Below, in pieces: positions 41,411-51,064 of a stretch of 64,000 nucleotides of DNA. The DNA lies in assembly GCA_910579425.1 (NCBI GenBank), contig CAJTVL010000012.1, positions 8,714 to 72,713 of the forward strand, given 5' to 3'. Source of the DNA: an uncultured Lachnospiraceae bacterium (GTDB taxonomy: Bacteria > Bacillota > Clostridia > Lachnospirales > Lachnospiraceae). A program made the position numbers and the translations under genes. Under the pieces are notes generated by a model. It had not been told where the DNA came from and searched no databases. It worked only from the letters and a program-made list of their open reading frames with translations. Numbering within the stretch: position 1 is the stretch's first letter; every line of letters begins with the position of its first letter.

Positions 41411-43405
41411 TCAACTCACAATCCGGTAATAGGTTTTTGCCGTCACTGCATAGCTGACCCCGTAAATCAAGATAAAAAGCAGGGCGATTCCGGCGCAGCA
41501 TCCCGCAATCAGCCTGTCATCAAACAAACCCAGTACCCCCATCAGAGCTTCTACCATGAACATTCCCGCAAAGGTATGCAGCAGCGCCCCCAGCAGCGGC
41601 AGGAAAAATACCAGAAAAATCTGTCTGCGGACGGTACTTTTAATTTCTTTATCGCTCATCCCTACCTTCTGCATAATGGCAAAGCTTCCCTGATCCTCGT
41701 ACCCTTCCGTGATCTGTTTGTAATACATGATCAGCAAAAGGCACATAAAAAACACAATTCCAAAAATAATACCGATGAACAAAAGACCTCCGTACATAGT
41801 CTCTATTTCGGCCCTGGAGTCCATCCCGTTAAAAAGAGCCAAAAACCCTTCCTGTCCCTGCACCCAGACAGACAATTCAGCAATAAAATCCTGTTTTAAC
41901 TCATCCTCTCCCTCCAAAAGCACACCTACAGTCTGCCTTCGGCTCTCCTCTAAATCCGCAGGCTCCCTGATTCCTCCTTTTTCCGCAAAGGCTTTCGCAT
42001 ATCGCTCAAATTGGCCCTCATCTTTTACCACAAGCACATATTCTTCTCCAAAATCCGTTCTTCCTGACTTGGGCCATGGGAAGAAATCTGTCAGTTCCTC
42101 TTTAATCTGTACCTGCTCTCCCATGAACACTACACTATTATAACCGAAATCCTTCCCTGTGGAATAAAATAACACCTGATTTTCTTCTAATTCTTTATTC
42201 TCTTTCTCCACCCTGTTATAGTCCTCCAGAGTGACAAACCTCACATCATAGACATCCTCAAACCGGCTTACCTCTTCCCTGGGTAAAAAACTGTTTTCCT
42301 GCCTGCCGCAGCCAAAGCTCATACTGTCGATACTGTCTGCGCGCAGCGCTCTGATCCCATACCTTTCCTCCAGCTCTGACATCTCGGCCTCCAACAGCTC
42401 CCTGTTTGGATTACCCTGCGTACAGACGACCCCCAGATCATAGGGAGCCTTGAAACGGGCAATACCGTCAAAACCTGCATAGAGGCTCACCGTACACACC
42501 AGCGTAATGATCACCATCGTAGAAAAAATACAGATATTGGAAAGTCCCGCCGCATTTTTCTTCATCCGGTAAAGCATTCCTGAAACCGTAATAAAATTTT
42601 CAGAGCGGTAATAAAATTTTTTATTTCCTTTCAGTTTTTTTAACAGCAAAATACTGCCCGAGGTAAATAAAAGGTAGGTGCCAAGCACCACCTCAAATAC
42701 CGAAAGGAAAAAATCCGTAAAAATCTGGCTGTCCACCTCAGACTGAATTGACGTGGCATAGCCCAGTCCAAGAATCAAAATCCCCGAAATCCCCCAAAAC
42801 CCTGTCCATTTAGGCTCCTTTTCTCCTTTTTTGCTCCCGGAAAACAGTTCCACGGGCCGGGATTTTCCTACCTGAATCAATCCATAGACCAGATTAATTG
42901 CAAAAACTGCCATAAAAAAGGCCGCCGTCTCCTTTACCGCCTGCCAGGTGAAAATAAATTCCGCCTTTACGGGAAGTCCGCTCATCTTAAGGAGCAGCAA
43001 AAAAAGCAGCTTGGAGAGCACTCCCCCGAAGAGAATCCCTCCTGCGATCGCCAGCACATAAAGAATCAGTGTCTCACAGACCAGCATGATTCCAATATGC
43101 TTTTTTTCCAGTCCCAGTATGCTGTAAAGCCCAATCTCCCTTGTACGTCTCTTAATCAGAAAGCTGTTGGCGTAAAACAAAAAGGGAATCAGGATAAGCC
43201 CAAGAAGGATCTGGCCAATCATCAGCATTAACCAGGCATAAGCGCTGCGCGGAAGGCTTTTGGACAGATCATTATGCAAAATAGAGGAAAAAATAAAAAA
43301 GGTAAACGTAGAAAAAACACATGTTATGATGTAAGGACCGTAAATTCTGCCGTTTTGTACAATCCCTTTAACCGCTAAATGCGGCAATAATTTCCATTTA
43401 TTCAT
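41411..43405 (-). CDS. BceB-type ABC transporter permease (FtsX family)
   Basis: 664 residues; start at the ATG ending 43405, with AAAGGAG upstream. Ten membrane helices in the order typical of BceB: one, three, two, then after a ~200-residue extracellular domain (~300-520) the last three or four. The large outer domain is the peptide-sensing part in BceAB-type resistance and detoxification modules. It overlaps the ATPase gene by eight bases. Together with the two-component pair upstream it makes a complete Bce module, probably against a bacitracin-, nisin- or mersacidin-like antibiotic. Confidence 0.88.
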   Translation of the reverse strand: MNKWKLLPHLAVKGIVQNGRIYGPYIITCVFSTFTFFIFSSILHNDLSKSLPRSAYAWLMLMIGQILLGLILIPFLFYANSFLIKRRTREIGLYSILGLEKKHIGIMLVCETLILYVLAIAGGILFGGVLSKLLFLLLLKMSGLPVKAEFIFTWQAVKETAAFFMAVFAINLVYGLIQVGKSRPVELFSGSKKGEKEPKWTGFWGISGILILGLGYATSIQSEVDSQIFTDFFLSVFEVVLGTYLLFTSGSILLLKKLKGNKKFYYRSENFITVSGMLYRMKKNAAGLSNICIFSTMVIITLVCTVSLYAGFDGIARFKAPYDLGVVCTQGNPNRELLEAEMSELEERYGIRALRADSIDSMSFGCGRQENSFLPREEVSRFEDVYDVRFVTLEDYNRVEKENKELEENQVLFYSTGKDFGYNSVVFMGEQVQIKEELTDFFPWPKSGRTDFGEEYVLVVKDEGQFERYAKAFAEKGGIREPADLEESRRQTVGVLLEGEDELKQDFIAELSVWVQGQEGFLALFNGMDSRAEIETMYGGLLFIGIIFGIVFFMCLLLIMYYKQITEGYEDQGSFAIMQKVGMSDKEIKSTVRRQIFLVFFLPLLGALLHTFAGMFMVEALMGVLGLFDDRLIAGCCAGIALLFILIYGVSYAVTAKTYYRIVS

Positions 43406-44237
43406 GCCTGCTCCTTTCTGCATGTCCGTTCACGCCTGTATTTGAGATTTCACTTTCGTCTGTCCCCATGTCATAAGCCGTTCCGTTCTCCGTCTGCAGT
43501 ACCGTGAGCGTGTCAGAAATCATCCGATACATAGCATCCTTGCTCCTCTCTCCCCGGTAAATCTGATGGAAGACACAGCCGTCCTTGATGAAAAGAACCC
43601 GTCCCGCATGGCTGGCCGCCTGGATACTGTGGGTCACCATCAAAATCGTCTGTCCCTCCGCGTTAATCTCCCCGAACAAATCGAGAAGCTTTGCGGAGGC
43701 CTTGGAATCCAGCGCTCCGGTGGGTTCGTCCGCAAGTACAATGTCCGGGCGGGTGATCAGCGCCCTGCAGGCTGCCGCCCGCTGTTTCTGTCCTCCCGAA
43801 ACCTCATAAGGATATTTCTCCAGAATATCCAGGATAGAGAGCTTTTTGGCCAGTGGAATCAGCCTTTGCTCCATCTTCTCATGCTTCATTCCGGCCAGTA
43901 CCAGAGGGAGAAAAATATTATCCTTAAGAGACATGGTGTCCAGCAGATTAAAATCCTGGAACACAAACCCCATATGCTCCCTGCGGAAAACACAGAGTTC
44001 CTTTGCCCTGATTTCCCCGAAGTTTCTTCCCTTTAAAATCACCTGCCCACTGGTGGGTCTGTCCAGGGAAGCAAGAATGTTAAGCAAAGTGGTCTTTCCT
44101 GAGCCGGACTCTCCCATAATTGCCACATACTCCCCCTCTTCCACAGAAAAATTAACATCGTTCAACGCCTGTACCTTCACCTGCCCGAATCTGGCGGTAT
44201 ATATTTTCTTTACATTTTTCACTTCCAGCAAAGTCAT
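43398..44237 (-). CDS. BceA-type ABC transporter ATPase
   Basis: 279 residues. Walker A GESGSGKTT (about 42-50), Q-loop FVFQDFNLLDTM, signature VSGGQKQRAA, Walker B IVLADEPTGALDSK, and H-loop VTHSIQAASHA are all intact. The C-terminus (~230-279) carries an extra acidic, low-complexity tail beyond the usual MacB/BceA domain (EISNTGVNGHAERSRHE). It partners the permease at 41411-43405. Confidence 0.93.
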   Translation of the reverse strand: MTLLEVKNVKKIYTARFGQVKVQALNDVNFSVEEGEYVAIMGESGSGKTTLLNILASLDRPTSGQVILKGRNFGEIRAKELCVFRREHMGFVFQDFNLLDTMSLKDNIFLPLVLAGMKHEKMEQRLIPLAKKLSILDILEKYPYEVSGGQKQRAAACRALITRPDIVLADEPTGALDSKASAKLLDLFGEINAEGQTILMVTHSIQAASHAGRVLFIKDGCVFHQIYRGERSKDAMYRMISDTLTVLQTENGTAYDMGTDESEISNTGVNGHAERSRHE

Positions 44238-44368
44238 TAGTCAGCCTCCTCCCAAAATAACACATGTTTTAATTGTTTATTTTTTGTATCTGAAGCTATT
44301 ATAATAAAATGGGAAATGCTCTGCCATTGATTCGGCTTACATTTCCCGTTCCCAAACTTACATTTTTG

Positions 44369-45388
44369 TCACATATCTCTGTAATTTTCCTGGGCAAACC
44401 CAAGAATCACCCTGGTTCCCAGACCTTCCTCTGATTCTACCCTGATTTTATGGGAAAGCCTGTCCATGACCTGCCTGCACAGATACAGCCCGATTCCCGT
44501 AGACCTTTTGTCAACTCTCCCGTTATATCCGGTAAAGCCTCTCTCAAAAATTCTCGGAAGATCCTCCCTGCGAATACCGATTCCGGTATCCTCCAGGACG
44601 AGGTACTCTACAGAACCTGTCCTCTTTGCCCCGTCTTCATCCGCACCATAGATGGAAATGCCGCCTTCTCCGGTATATTTCAACGCATTTGAAAGGAGTT
44701 GCTCAATCACGAAACAAAGCCACTTCTCATCTGTCACCGCAGAGCAGGAAAACTCCTCCAGAGAAAAGGAAAGTCCGCTTCCCGCAAACAAAACCCCGTA
44801 TTTTTTTACAGCCTGCTTTACAATCGGATAAACCTCCTGCTTTTGAAAGAGCAAATCGGAGGACAGGGAATCCAGCCGGGCATAGTTAAGGGCCATTTCC
44901 GCATACTGCTCTATCTTAAAAAGCTCCCTGACAGCCGACAGTTCCTTTTCATCCTCCATCAAAAGACGCATTGCGGCAATCGGCGTTTTGATCTGGTGAA
45001 TCCACATAGTATAGTAATCCGCCATATCCTTGCGCTTTTCGTCATATTCTGTGGTCAGCCTTTGTTTCTCCTGCTCCTCGACACTAATTAAATCCTGATA
45101 TAACTGTTCCGGCATGCTCTCTGCCTCCGGCAGATCACCGATACGCACTCCCATATGCTCCGGCGCTTCTTTCAGCTTCCTGCACTTCCGGTAATAATGC
45201 CCATAATCCCAGAGTGCCAGCCAGCCCCCGAAGAACAGAATCAAAAACAGGGCGTAGGACATATTTTGAAAGGACTCTTCATAGCCATAAATTCCGGCGA
45301 TCAGAAACAGGATCAAAACCGCCCCGGCCAGCAGGCCGACCGGCTTCATCCTCTCCCTGAGATAGGATTTAATAAAACGATTATCCAT
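44369..45388 (-). CDS. BceS-type sensor histidine kinase
   Basis: 339 residues. Two short membrane helices (about 16-33 and 42-60) with almost no external loop, as in intramembrane-sensing BceS kinases that depend on the transporter for input. The phosphoacceptor is His131 (MWIHQIKTPIAAM), with N-box QLLSNALKYT, LEDTGIGI and GTGIGLYLC further on. It overlaps the response regulator gene by eight bases. Confidence 0.9.
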   Translation of the reverse strand: MDNRFIKSYLRERMKPVGLLAGAVLILFLIAGIYGYEESFQNMSYALFLILFFGGWLALWDYGHYYRKCRKLKEAPEHMGVRIGDLPEAESMPEQLYQDLISVEEQEKQRLTTEYDEKRKDMADYYTMWIHQIKTPIAAMRLLMEDEKELSAVRELFKIEQYAEMALNYARLDSLSSDLLFQKQEVYPIVKQAVKKYGVLFAGSGLSFSLEEFSCSAVTDEKWLCFVIEQLLSNALKYTGEGGISIYGADEDGAKRTGSVEYLVLEDTGIGIRREDLPRIFERGFTGYNGRVDKRSTGIGLYLCRQVMDRLSHKIRVESEEGLGTRVILGFAQENYRDM

Positions 45389-46055
45389 TTAATTGATAAC
45401 CCGCTCCCTTTCTGGTCAAAATAAAGTCTTTTAAGCCTGCCTCTTTAAGCCGCCTGCGCAGCCGGTTCATATTCACTGTCAGAGTGTTGTCGTCCACAAA
45501 GCATTCGTCATCCCACAGCCGCTTTATAATGCTTTCCCTGGATACCACATTTCCCGCGTTTTCAAAAAGCAATTGTAAAATCCGGAACTCATTGCCGGAA
45601 AGCTTCAAATTTTTCCCTTCATATTCCAGAGACATATCCGCAAGATGAATCACCGCTCCTCCAAACTCTAAAAGCGGGGAGGCTTTCTGAAATGAATAGG
45701 CCCGCCTCAAAATCGCCTGTATTTTTGCCGACAGCACCTCCAAATCAAAGGGTTTGACGATAAAATCGTCTCCCCCCATATTCATGGCCATCACGATATT
45801 CATATTGTCGCCGGCAGATGAAATGAAAATCACCGGAACCTGGGAGAACTTTCGTATCTCTGCGCACCAGTAATACCCATTGTAATAGGGCAGACCAATA
45901 TCCATCAAAACAAGATGAGGACCAAACCCGGAAAAATGGGGCAGAATATTGGCAAAGTCCGTGACCGTTTCCACCTCATAACCCCATTTTTCCAGATGCT
46001 TTTTCATCATCCCGGAAATCACTCTGTCGTCTTCCACAATTAAGATACGGAACAT
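45381..46055 (-). CDS. BceR-type response regulator (OmpR family)
   Basis: 224 residues: receiver with phosphoacceptor Asp52 (LVLMDIGLPYYNG), Lys in FIVKPFDLE, then a winged-helix OmpR DNA-binding domain (~125-222; LSGNEFRILQLLFENAGNVVSRESI by location). It is the first gene of the Bce module and lies directly downstream of a good promoter. Expected target: the ABC transporter genes in the same strand, possibly through read-through and a further internal promoter in the 131-base gap at 44238-44368. Confidence 0.92.
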   Translation of the reverse strand: MFRILIVEDDRVISGMMKKHLEKWGYEVETVTDFANILPHFSGFGPHLVLMDIGLPYYNGYYWCAEIRKFSQVPVIFISSAGDNMNIVMAMNMGGDDFIVKPFDLEVLSAKIQAILRRAYSFQKASPLLEFGGAVIHLADMSLEYEGKNLKLSGNEFRILQLLFENAGNVVSRESIIKRLWDDECFVDDNTLTVNMNRLRRRLKEAGLKDFILTRKGAGYQLNG

Positions 46056-46085
46056 TGCCCTTCCCTGCCTTTTTCCGTTTTCTAT

Positions 46086-46114
46086 AGTGTAAAAGGAGGG
46101 GGTGCGTTTGTCAA
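46086..46114 (-). promoter_or_regulatory. promoter of the Bce-type module
   Basis: TTGACA (46109-46114) and TACACT (46086-46091) on the minus strand with a 17-base spacer, 31 bases before the response-regulator ATG. Confidence 0.7.
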
Positions 46115-46219
46115 GAAGCGGGATGGCTGTTGCTTTTTACACCCATGCAAGACGACGCAGGACTTTACACCTGTCCGGGCAGTCTTCCGGTTAAACCGTA
46201 AAAAAGCAACTCGAAACGC

Positions 46220-46366
46220 TCAATCCACTTCCCGCAGCCTCTCCACAATACTTTGCTTCTCCAGATTTTTAAAGCAGAGGTACGGCACCAGAACCGCAAA
46301 GCCGATCAGAAGCGGTGCGCAGACCGCTAGGGGAAGCAGAGTGAAATGAAAGGTTTCCGTCCAGCT
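46220..46366 (-). pseudogene. C-terminal fragment of an FtsX-type permease
   Basis: In one minus-strand frame this reads FHFTLLPLAVCAPLLIGFAV...VPYLCFKNLEKQSIVERLRE, ending at a stop at 46220. That is the last membrane helix and the characteristic ERLRE tail of an ABC permease of the FtsX/MacB family, with no upstream part. It overlaps, in a different frame, the end of the truncated response regulator, so a deletion has joined two genes. Confidence 0.7.
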
Positions 46367-46709
46367 CCGCTTTCAGGCGGACATACTTCATGGGCTTAAT
46401 AATATAGTCTTCCGCCTGGTATTTATACCCCTCCAGACCATATTGCGCCAGTGTGGTCAGAAAAATAATGCCTACCTTCTCATCCATCCGGCGGATCTGC
46501 CCTGCGGCGTGGAGCCCATCCACCGGTTTCATCTGAATATCCAGAAAGATCAGGTCGATACCGGGGTCATATTTCTCCACCAGCTCCATCCCGTCATAGC
46601 AGGCTGTGATCTTTATTTCCTCCCCGGTTTCATCGGCATATCTCTCAAGCAATCCCCTCAGGTGCTCCACAAACTCCCTTTCATCATCACAGATTGCGAT
46701 GTGTATCAT
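46269..46709 (-). pseudogene. truncated LytTR-type response regulator
   Basis: Starts at the ATG at 46709 (MIHIAICDDEREFVEHL). The receiver is complete: DDE pocket, phosphoacceptor Asp in LIFLDIQMKPVDG, Thr in FLTTLAQYG, and Lys in YIIKPMKYVRLKAEL. After residue ~124 the expected LytTR DNA-binding domain is missing and the frame runs ~20 residues through out-of-frame permease sequence (FHSASPSGLRTASDRLCGSG). Result: a receiver with no output domain. It might still act as a phosphate sink, but loss by deletion is the simplest reading. Confidence 0.75.
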
Positions 46710-46845
46710 CCCGTTTCCCACCGTCCTTTTGTATCGAATCGTAAACCATAAATTATTTTGCCGCTTGCGATAGAGCATTCCCTCTGATACACTACTTCAA
46801 TAATACTCTTTTTACAATACCATTCATCAAAAAGGAGGGCAGGCC

Positions 46846-47559
46846 ATGCTGCGGATCGCCATATGCGACGATGAGGAATTTTACAGGGAAAAGCTCCAAG
46901 CCCTTGTACAAAATTATCTCTTAAATCACGATTTAGCAGGAAATTTCAGTCTTTTTTCCTCCGGGGAGGAATTTCTGGGCCAGTGCGAAAATCAGGTAAA
47001 ATATGATATTGTGTTTATGGACATCACCATGGACGCCCTGAGCGGAATCCAGACAGCCCTGCGGATGCGCTCCTTCCATTCCGATACCTTCCTCGTCCTT
47101 GTCACCGCTTTTTTTGATTACGTGCTGGAGGGCTATAAGGTAAATGCCCTGCGTTATCTTTTAAAGGACACGCTGGACGCCTCCCTCCCGGAATGTATGG
47201 ACGCAATTCTCCGGAAAATGCAGACCGCACAGGTAACCTTCCCCTTCACGGACGGGGAACGGAAATTATACACCGACAATCTCCTTTATATCGAAAGCCA
47301 GAAACACAAATCCCTCTTTCACTATATGGGAACCGCCCGGGAAATCCTCCGGCTCTACCGAAAGCTGGACTCCATCGAGGAAGCCCTTTCCGGCTATGGC
47401 TTTCTGCGCATTCACAAGAGCTATCTCGTGAATATGAAGCATATTCTGAGAATCAGCGGTTACACCGCCTTTTTGGACACCGGGGAGGAGCTTCCCATCC
47501 CGCGGCTTAAATTTCAGTCTGTAAAAGAGGCCTTCACGGCCTACAAAGGAGCTTTCTGA
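46846..47559 (+). CDS. LytTR-family response regulator (AgrA-like)
   Basis: 237 residues, with AAAGGAGG upstream. Receiver (1-~120) with phosphoacceptor Asp59 (IVFMDITMDALSG) and Lys in YLLKDTLDA (Lys followed by Asp, not Pro, which is unusual). LytTR DNA-binding domain (~135-235) with LYIESQKHKSLFHY and FLRIHKSYLVNMKHI. Its stop codon overlaps the ATG of the sensor kinase (TGATG-type), so the pair is coupled. No AgrD-like peptide or AgrB gene is seen next to it. Confidence 0.9.
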   Translation: MLRIAICDDEEFYREKLQALVQNYLLNHDLAGNFSLFSSGEEFLGQCENQVKYDIVFMDITMDALSGIQTALRMRSFHSDTFLVLVTAFFDYVLEGYKVNALRYLLKDTLDASLPECMDAILRKMQTAQVTFPFTDGERKLYTDNLLYIESQKHKSLFHYMGTAREILRLYRKLDSIEEALSGYGFLRIHKSYLVNMKHILRISGYTAFLDTGEELPIPRLKFQSVKEAFTAYKGAF

Positions 47560-48866
47560 TGGAAATGATTTTAAACACGATCCTCTTTTCTCTCGTCATG
47601 GGACTGAGCTGCCATGCCTTTTTTACCGCCCTTTTCCCTCCCCGCAGGCTCCGGCCATGGATGGAATACACCGCTGTTTTGGCGTTTTTAGCAGGCTTTC
47701 TCCTGATCGCCTTCACCAGAATCCCGCCCTATATTTTTCAGCCCCTTCGCTTTATTCTGGTGGTATTTCTTGCCGCACAGCTTTGCTTTCGGGTTACCCC
47801 GCTGAAAAATCTGGCCGCCTGTGTTTTGCTCTGCGCCCTCTACTGGCTGACCACCATGATCACGGTATCCGCCCTTTCCTCTGTCCCCCTGCCCTTATTC
47901 CGGCGCCTGACGGGCGAAGCAGAGAAAATAACGGCTGGTATTTTTTTATGTATGATGCTTCTCTTTCATTATAAATATAAAAACCGCTTTTTGGCAGAAG
48001 AGGACGTCAGGTGGACAAGGTTCGCCCTTTTTCCTCTGCTGGGCCTGATCCTTGTCCTGTCTCTCGCCATGGTCTCCCTGGACGGCACTGTTCAGAACAG
48101 CCGGGCCATGCTGGCAGCGCTTTTCAGCTTTGCGGCGATCAATGTGTGTCTTTTTTATTGGATCGGGGATTTCCTGAAAAAGGAAAGAGAAATGCAAAAG
48201 TTCCGCCTCATCCAGGAACGGACCCTGAGCCAGATGAACCAATACCGCAGCATCCAAAAAAGCTACGAAGCGCAAAAGCGGTATCTCCACGATTACAAAA
48301 ATCAACTGGACTGCATCCAGGGAATGCTCCAGGCCGGAAAATCCGGGGAGGCTCTGGCCTATATCACCGGCCTCAGAGGAAGCCTTAAGGACAGCGCCGT
48401 GTTTGTCTCCACCAATCATCCTGTGGTGGACGTGGTGCTGAACCAGAAATATCAGCAGGCCCGGGAAAAGGGTATTGCCATGACCATGTCGGTTAATGAT
48501 CTGTCCTCCCTTTCCATGAGCGATGAATTCATTGTCACCCTGCTGGGCAATCTGCTGGATAATGCCATCGAGGGCTGCGAGAGATTGGGACAGGATGGGA
48601 ACAAGGTAATCCAATTTAAAATGCTCACGGAGGACGGGCAGCTCATCCTCTCTGTGCGAAATCCCGCCCCCACGCCTTTACAGATCAAAAACAACCGGAT
48701 TGTCACTCAAAAAGCCGATCCCCAAAACCACGGCATCGGCCTTCTGAATATTGATTCCGTTATCAAAGCCCAGGACGGAACCGGCATTTTGAAATGGGAA
48801 GACGGATGGATCTGCTATTCGGCAATGATCCCTCTCTGTCCCTCATCCCATACCGGCTCTTTTTAA
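47559..48866 (+). CDS. GHKL-type sensor histidine kinase (AgrC-like)
   Basis: 435 residues. Six to seven membrane helices (~5-205), a linker coiled coil (~210-245), then the AgrC/CitA-like H-box YLHDYKNQLDCIQGML (His about residue 246), N-box LLGNLLDNAIEG, and G-box HGIGLLNI of the GHKL ATPase. It should phosphorylate the LytTR regulator encoded just upstream. The ligand may be a peptide, as in Agr systems, but no peptide gene is apparent. Confidence 0.88.
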   Translation: MEMILNTILFSLVMGLSCHAFFTALFPPRRLRPWMEYTAVLAFLAGFLLIAFTRIPPYIFQPLRFILVVFLAAQLCFRVTPLKNLAACVLLCALYWLTTMITVSALSSVPLPLFRRLTGEAEKITAGIFLCMMLLFHYKYKNRFLAEEDVRWTRFALFPLLGLILVLSLAMVSLDGTVQNSRAMLAALFSFAAINVCLFYWIGDFLKKEREMQKFRLIQERTLSQMNQYRSIQKSYEAQKRYLHDYKNQLDCIQGMLQAGKSGEALAYITGLRGSLKDSAVFVSTNHPVVDVVLNQKYQQAREKGIAMTMSVNDLSSLSMSDEFIVTLLGNLLDNAIEGCERLGQDGNKVIQFKMLTEDGQLILSVRNPAPTPLQIKNNRIVTQKADPQNHGIGLLNIDSVIKAQDGTGILKWEDGWICYSAMIPLCPSSHTGSF

Positions 48867-48970
48867 TTCCTCCACAATCCCAACGCTGGCAGAGCTCCAC
48901 AATGGCGCTCATTTCTTCTTCCACATAGGCATAATTTTTTTCCTTGAGCTGGGTATGGCCGAAATAACCT

Positions 48971-49129
48971 AAAGGCAATCACAGCTCCTGCCAACGGGAC
49001 GTACTTAAACAGTACAAACCAGATAAATCCCGGCAGCGCCATCAGATACAGTCCTTTATGCTTGCAGATGCTTTGCCAGAGACTGTCCTTTTTCAGCCCT
49101 GCAGCCACAGATGACCCTTTTCTCATCAC
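48971..49129 (-). pseudogene. N-terminal fragment of an LplB-type ABC permease
   Basis: The first ~50 residues read KGLYLMALPGFIWFVLFKYVPLAGAVIAF (by location), the exact start of an LplB-type sugar permease. Similarity stops at AVIAF, and a different sequence follows in another frame. No downstream permease part exists. It is a remnant of a lost transporter operon. Confidence 0.7.
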
Positions 49130-49339
49130 TTTACCTGTTATTTTCTTTCCGTGCTCTTGATGGGATTATTATAAGAAAAACAAAGAAACTCAGATAGGGA
49201 ATTTTTTCGGTTCTGACGGGATATTTTTTCGAAAGCCGCCTTTTTTTGCCCTCCCGGCGCTCATTTATGCCGCCTGCCTTGCTTCCCCAGGCTCCCGGGA
49301 ATACAATGAACCATATCTTATAGAAAGCGAGGCGTTCTT

Positions 49340-50128
49340 ATGATAATGAAAAAACTGAAAGGCTTCACCCTTGTTCTTACAGGCTCTCTTCTTCTGTCCG
49401 CCTGCTCTGCAAAGACGCAAACACAGGCAGAAGCTGCGAGCCTAAGCCCTCTGTCCATACAGGATACGACGCAGCTCATGATGGAGAGCCTGAAAAGCTT
49501 GGACCTTGACACCTTCAACGAATATTCCGACAACTATGTCAGTACGGAAAGAAACTGGCTGGGTATTCCTGTGCGGAAGGAATATCAGGTTTTCAGCGAA
49601 CTGCTCCAGCCATTCCCCAAAAAGGGAAAGCGCTATCAGGCGAACTATCGGCTAACCGAAAAGCTCATGGAGAATCTTACATGGGAAATTAAGGACGTGC
49701 GCACGGACAATACTACGGCAAAGGTTGACATGGAGATCACGAACATCGATATGGCAAAAGCCACGGGTTACTATGAAATCTCCCTGATGGAAAGTATGCT
49801 CGAAAGCGAGGGAATGGGGATTGTACAGCTTATTAAGGATGTTTCTGAGATTACACGGAATACGGACGGCCTGATCCTTGCCATAGAACAGTTGGCGGCG
49901 GAGGACACCCACACCGCCCGGGTCACCCTTTCGGCCTGCCGTGAAAACGGGCATTGGAGGTTTGAATTAAACGAAGACTTTATCAATGCATTTATGGGTA
50001 ACATCAATTCCCAGAACTATCCCGATGAAATTAACCGTAGACTGAACGAGCTCTATCGGCAATATGAGGAAAAGGCGCTCTCTGCGGCAGAGCAGTATGA
50101 AGAAAGGCTGGAAAGATTGTTTGAATAG
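49340..50128 (+). CDS. lipoprotein of unknown function
   Basis: 262 residues. The N-terminal signal peptide KKLKGFTLVLTGSLLLSAC has a good lipobox (LSAC), so the mature protein should be membrane-anchored outside the cell. The rest is a mixed alpha/beta domain (~45-215; VDMEITNIDMAKATGYYEISLMES by location) that resembles DUF5105/DUF4878-like NTF2-type lipoproteins, followed by a long charged helix (~225-262). No enzyme motif is visible. It stands alone between two eroded regions. Confidence 0.7.
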   Translation: MIMKKLKGFTLVLTGSLLLSACSAKTQTQAEAASLSPLSIQDTTQLMMESLKSLDLDTFNEYSDNYVSTERNWLGIPVRKEYQVFSELLQPFPKKGKRYQANYRLTEKLMENLTWEIKDVRTDNTTAKVDMEITNIDMAKATGYYEISLMESMLESEGMGIVQLIKDVSEITRNTDGLILAIEQLAAEDTHTARVTLSACRENGHWRFELNEDFINAFMGNINSQNYPDEINRRLNELYRQYEEKALSAAEQYEERLERLFE

Positions 50129-50172
50129 CGCGGAATCATCCACACCGGCAGAGCAGAAGATGTCTTCCGTCC

Positions 50173-50997
50173 CTGACCAAGGATAAGATTATAGCATATT
50201 ACAGGGAACATGATCTGATCCTGGTCATAGACGACTTCCATTATGCCCCGGAGGGAAAACGGATGCAGATTGCCCAGCAACTCAAGGATGCCATCCGCAG
50301 GGGATTTAAAGCTATTGCGGTGTCCCTCCCCCATCGTGCTGACGAAGCAATCCGCCAGAATGCAGACCTTTCCGGGCGCTTAAGCCTTATCAATATAGAG
50401 CCATAGGAAGTGGATGATTAAAAAGAGATTGCAAAGCTGGGGTTTGGAAAACTGTGCATTTCCATTGAGGACTCCATTGCGGCACAGATTGCGGTAGAAA
50501 GCCTTTCCTCTCCCCAGCTGATGCAGTATATCTGCCTGAACATCTGCACCATGCTGGAAATGTCCGGGAAAGAAAACCGGCAGATCCGGCAGGAGATTCT
50601 TGAGACCGCTTATCACTACACCACCGCAAACTTCGAATATGGAGATGTGGTCTCCCTAATGCGAAAAGGGCCGAATACCCGTGGCAAGAGCCGGAACACC
50701 TTCCAGACCGCCGATAGACAGGAGCATGACATTTATGAGTTGATCGTGAAATCCATTGCAGAAAATCCGCCCATTATGAAGCTGGAATTCGAAGATGTGA
50801 AGGATCGGATCTACCGCCTGCTTACAGATGACTGCAAAAAACCTTCCCCGCAGATGATCCGGGAGAGCCTGGCAAAGCTGAAAGATCTTCTGTATGGACG
50901 GGAAGATATTTTTAAGGTACTTGACTGGAAGGAAGGGAGTCTCTATATTTTAGATCCTTTGTTCCTGTTTTATCTGCGATGGGGAGGCGCTCACTGA
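50173..50997 (+). pseudogene. P-loop ATPase with in-frame stop codons
   Basis: A single frame reads a recognisable ATPase without its N-terminal Walker A part: Walker B-like LILVIDDFHYAPEGKRMQIA, SLPHRADEAIRQNADLSGR, then after two in-frame stops (TAG at 50404, TAA at 50419) LGFGKLCISIEDSIAAQIA..., VVSLMRKGPNTRGKS and the C-terminal DWKEGSLYILDPLFLFYLRW. The LPHR...SGR pattern and this C-terminus occur in an AAA/STAND-like family that pairs with a small second protein. The gene is dead unless the stops are suppressed. The next pseudogene probably is its partner. Confidence 0.65.
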
Positions 50998-51064
50998 TAT
51001 CTATGTTTAATGGTATAAATAGTATAACTGTAATGAGTATTCAGATAAAGAAACCCGGCACAAT

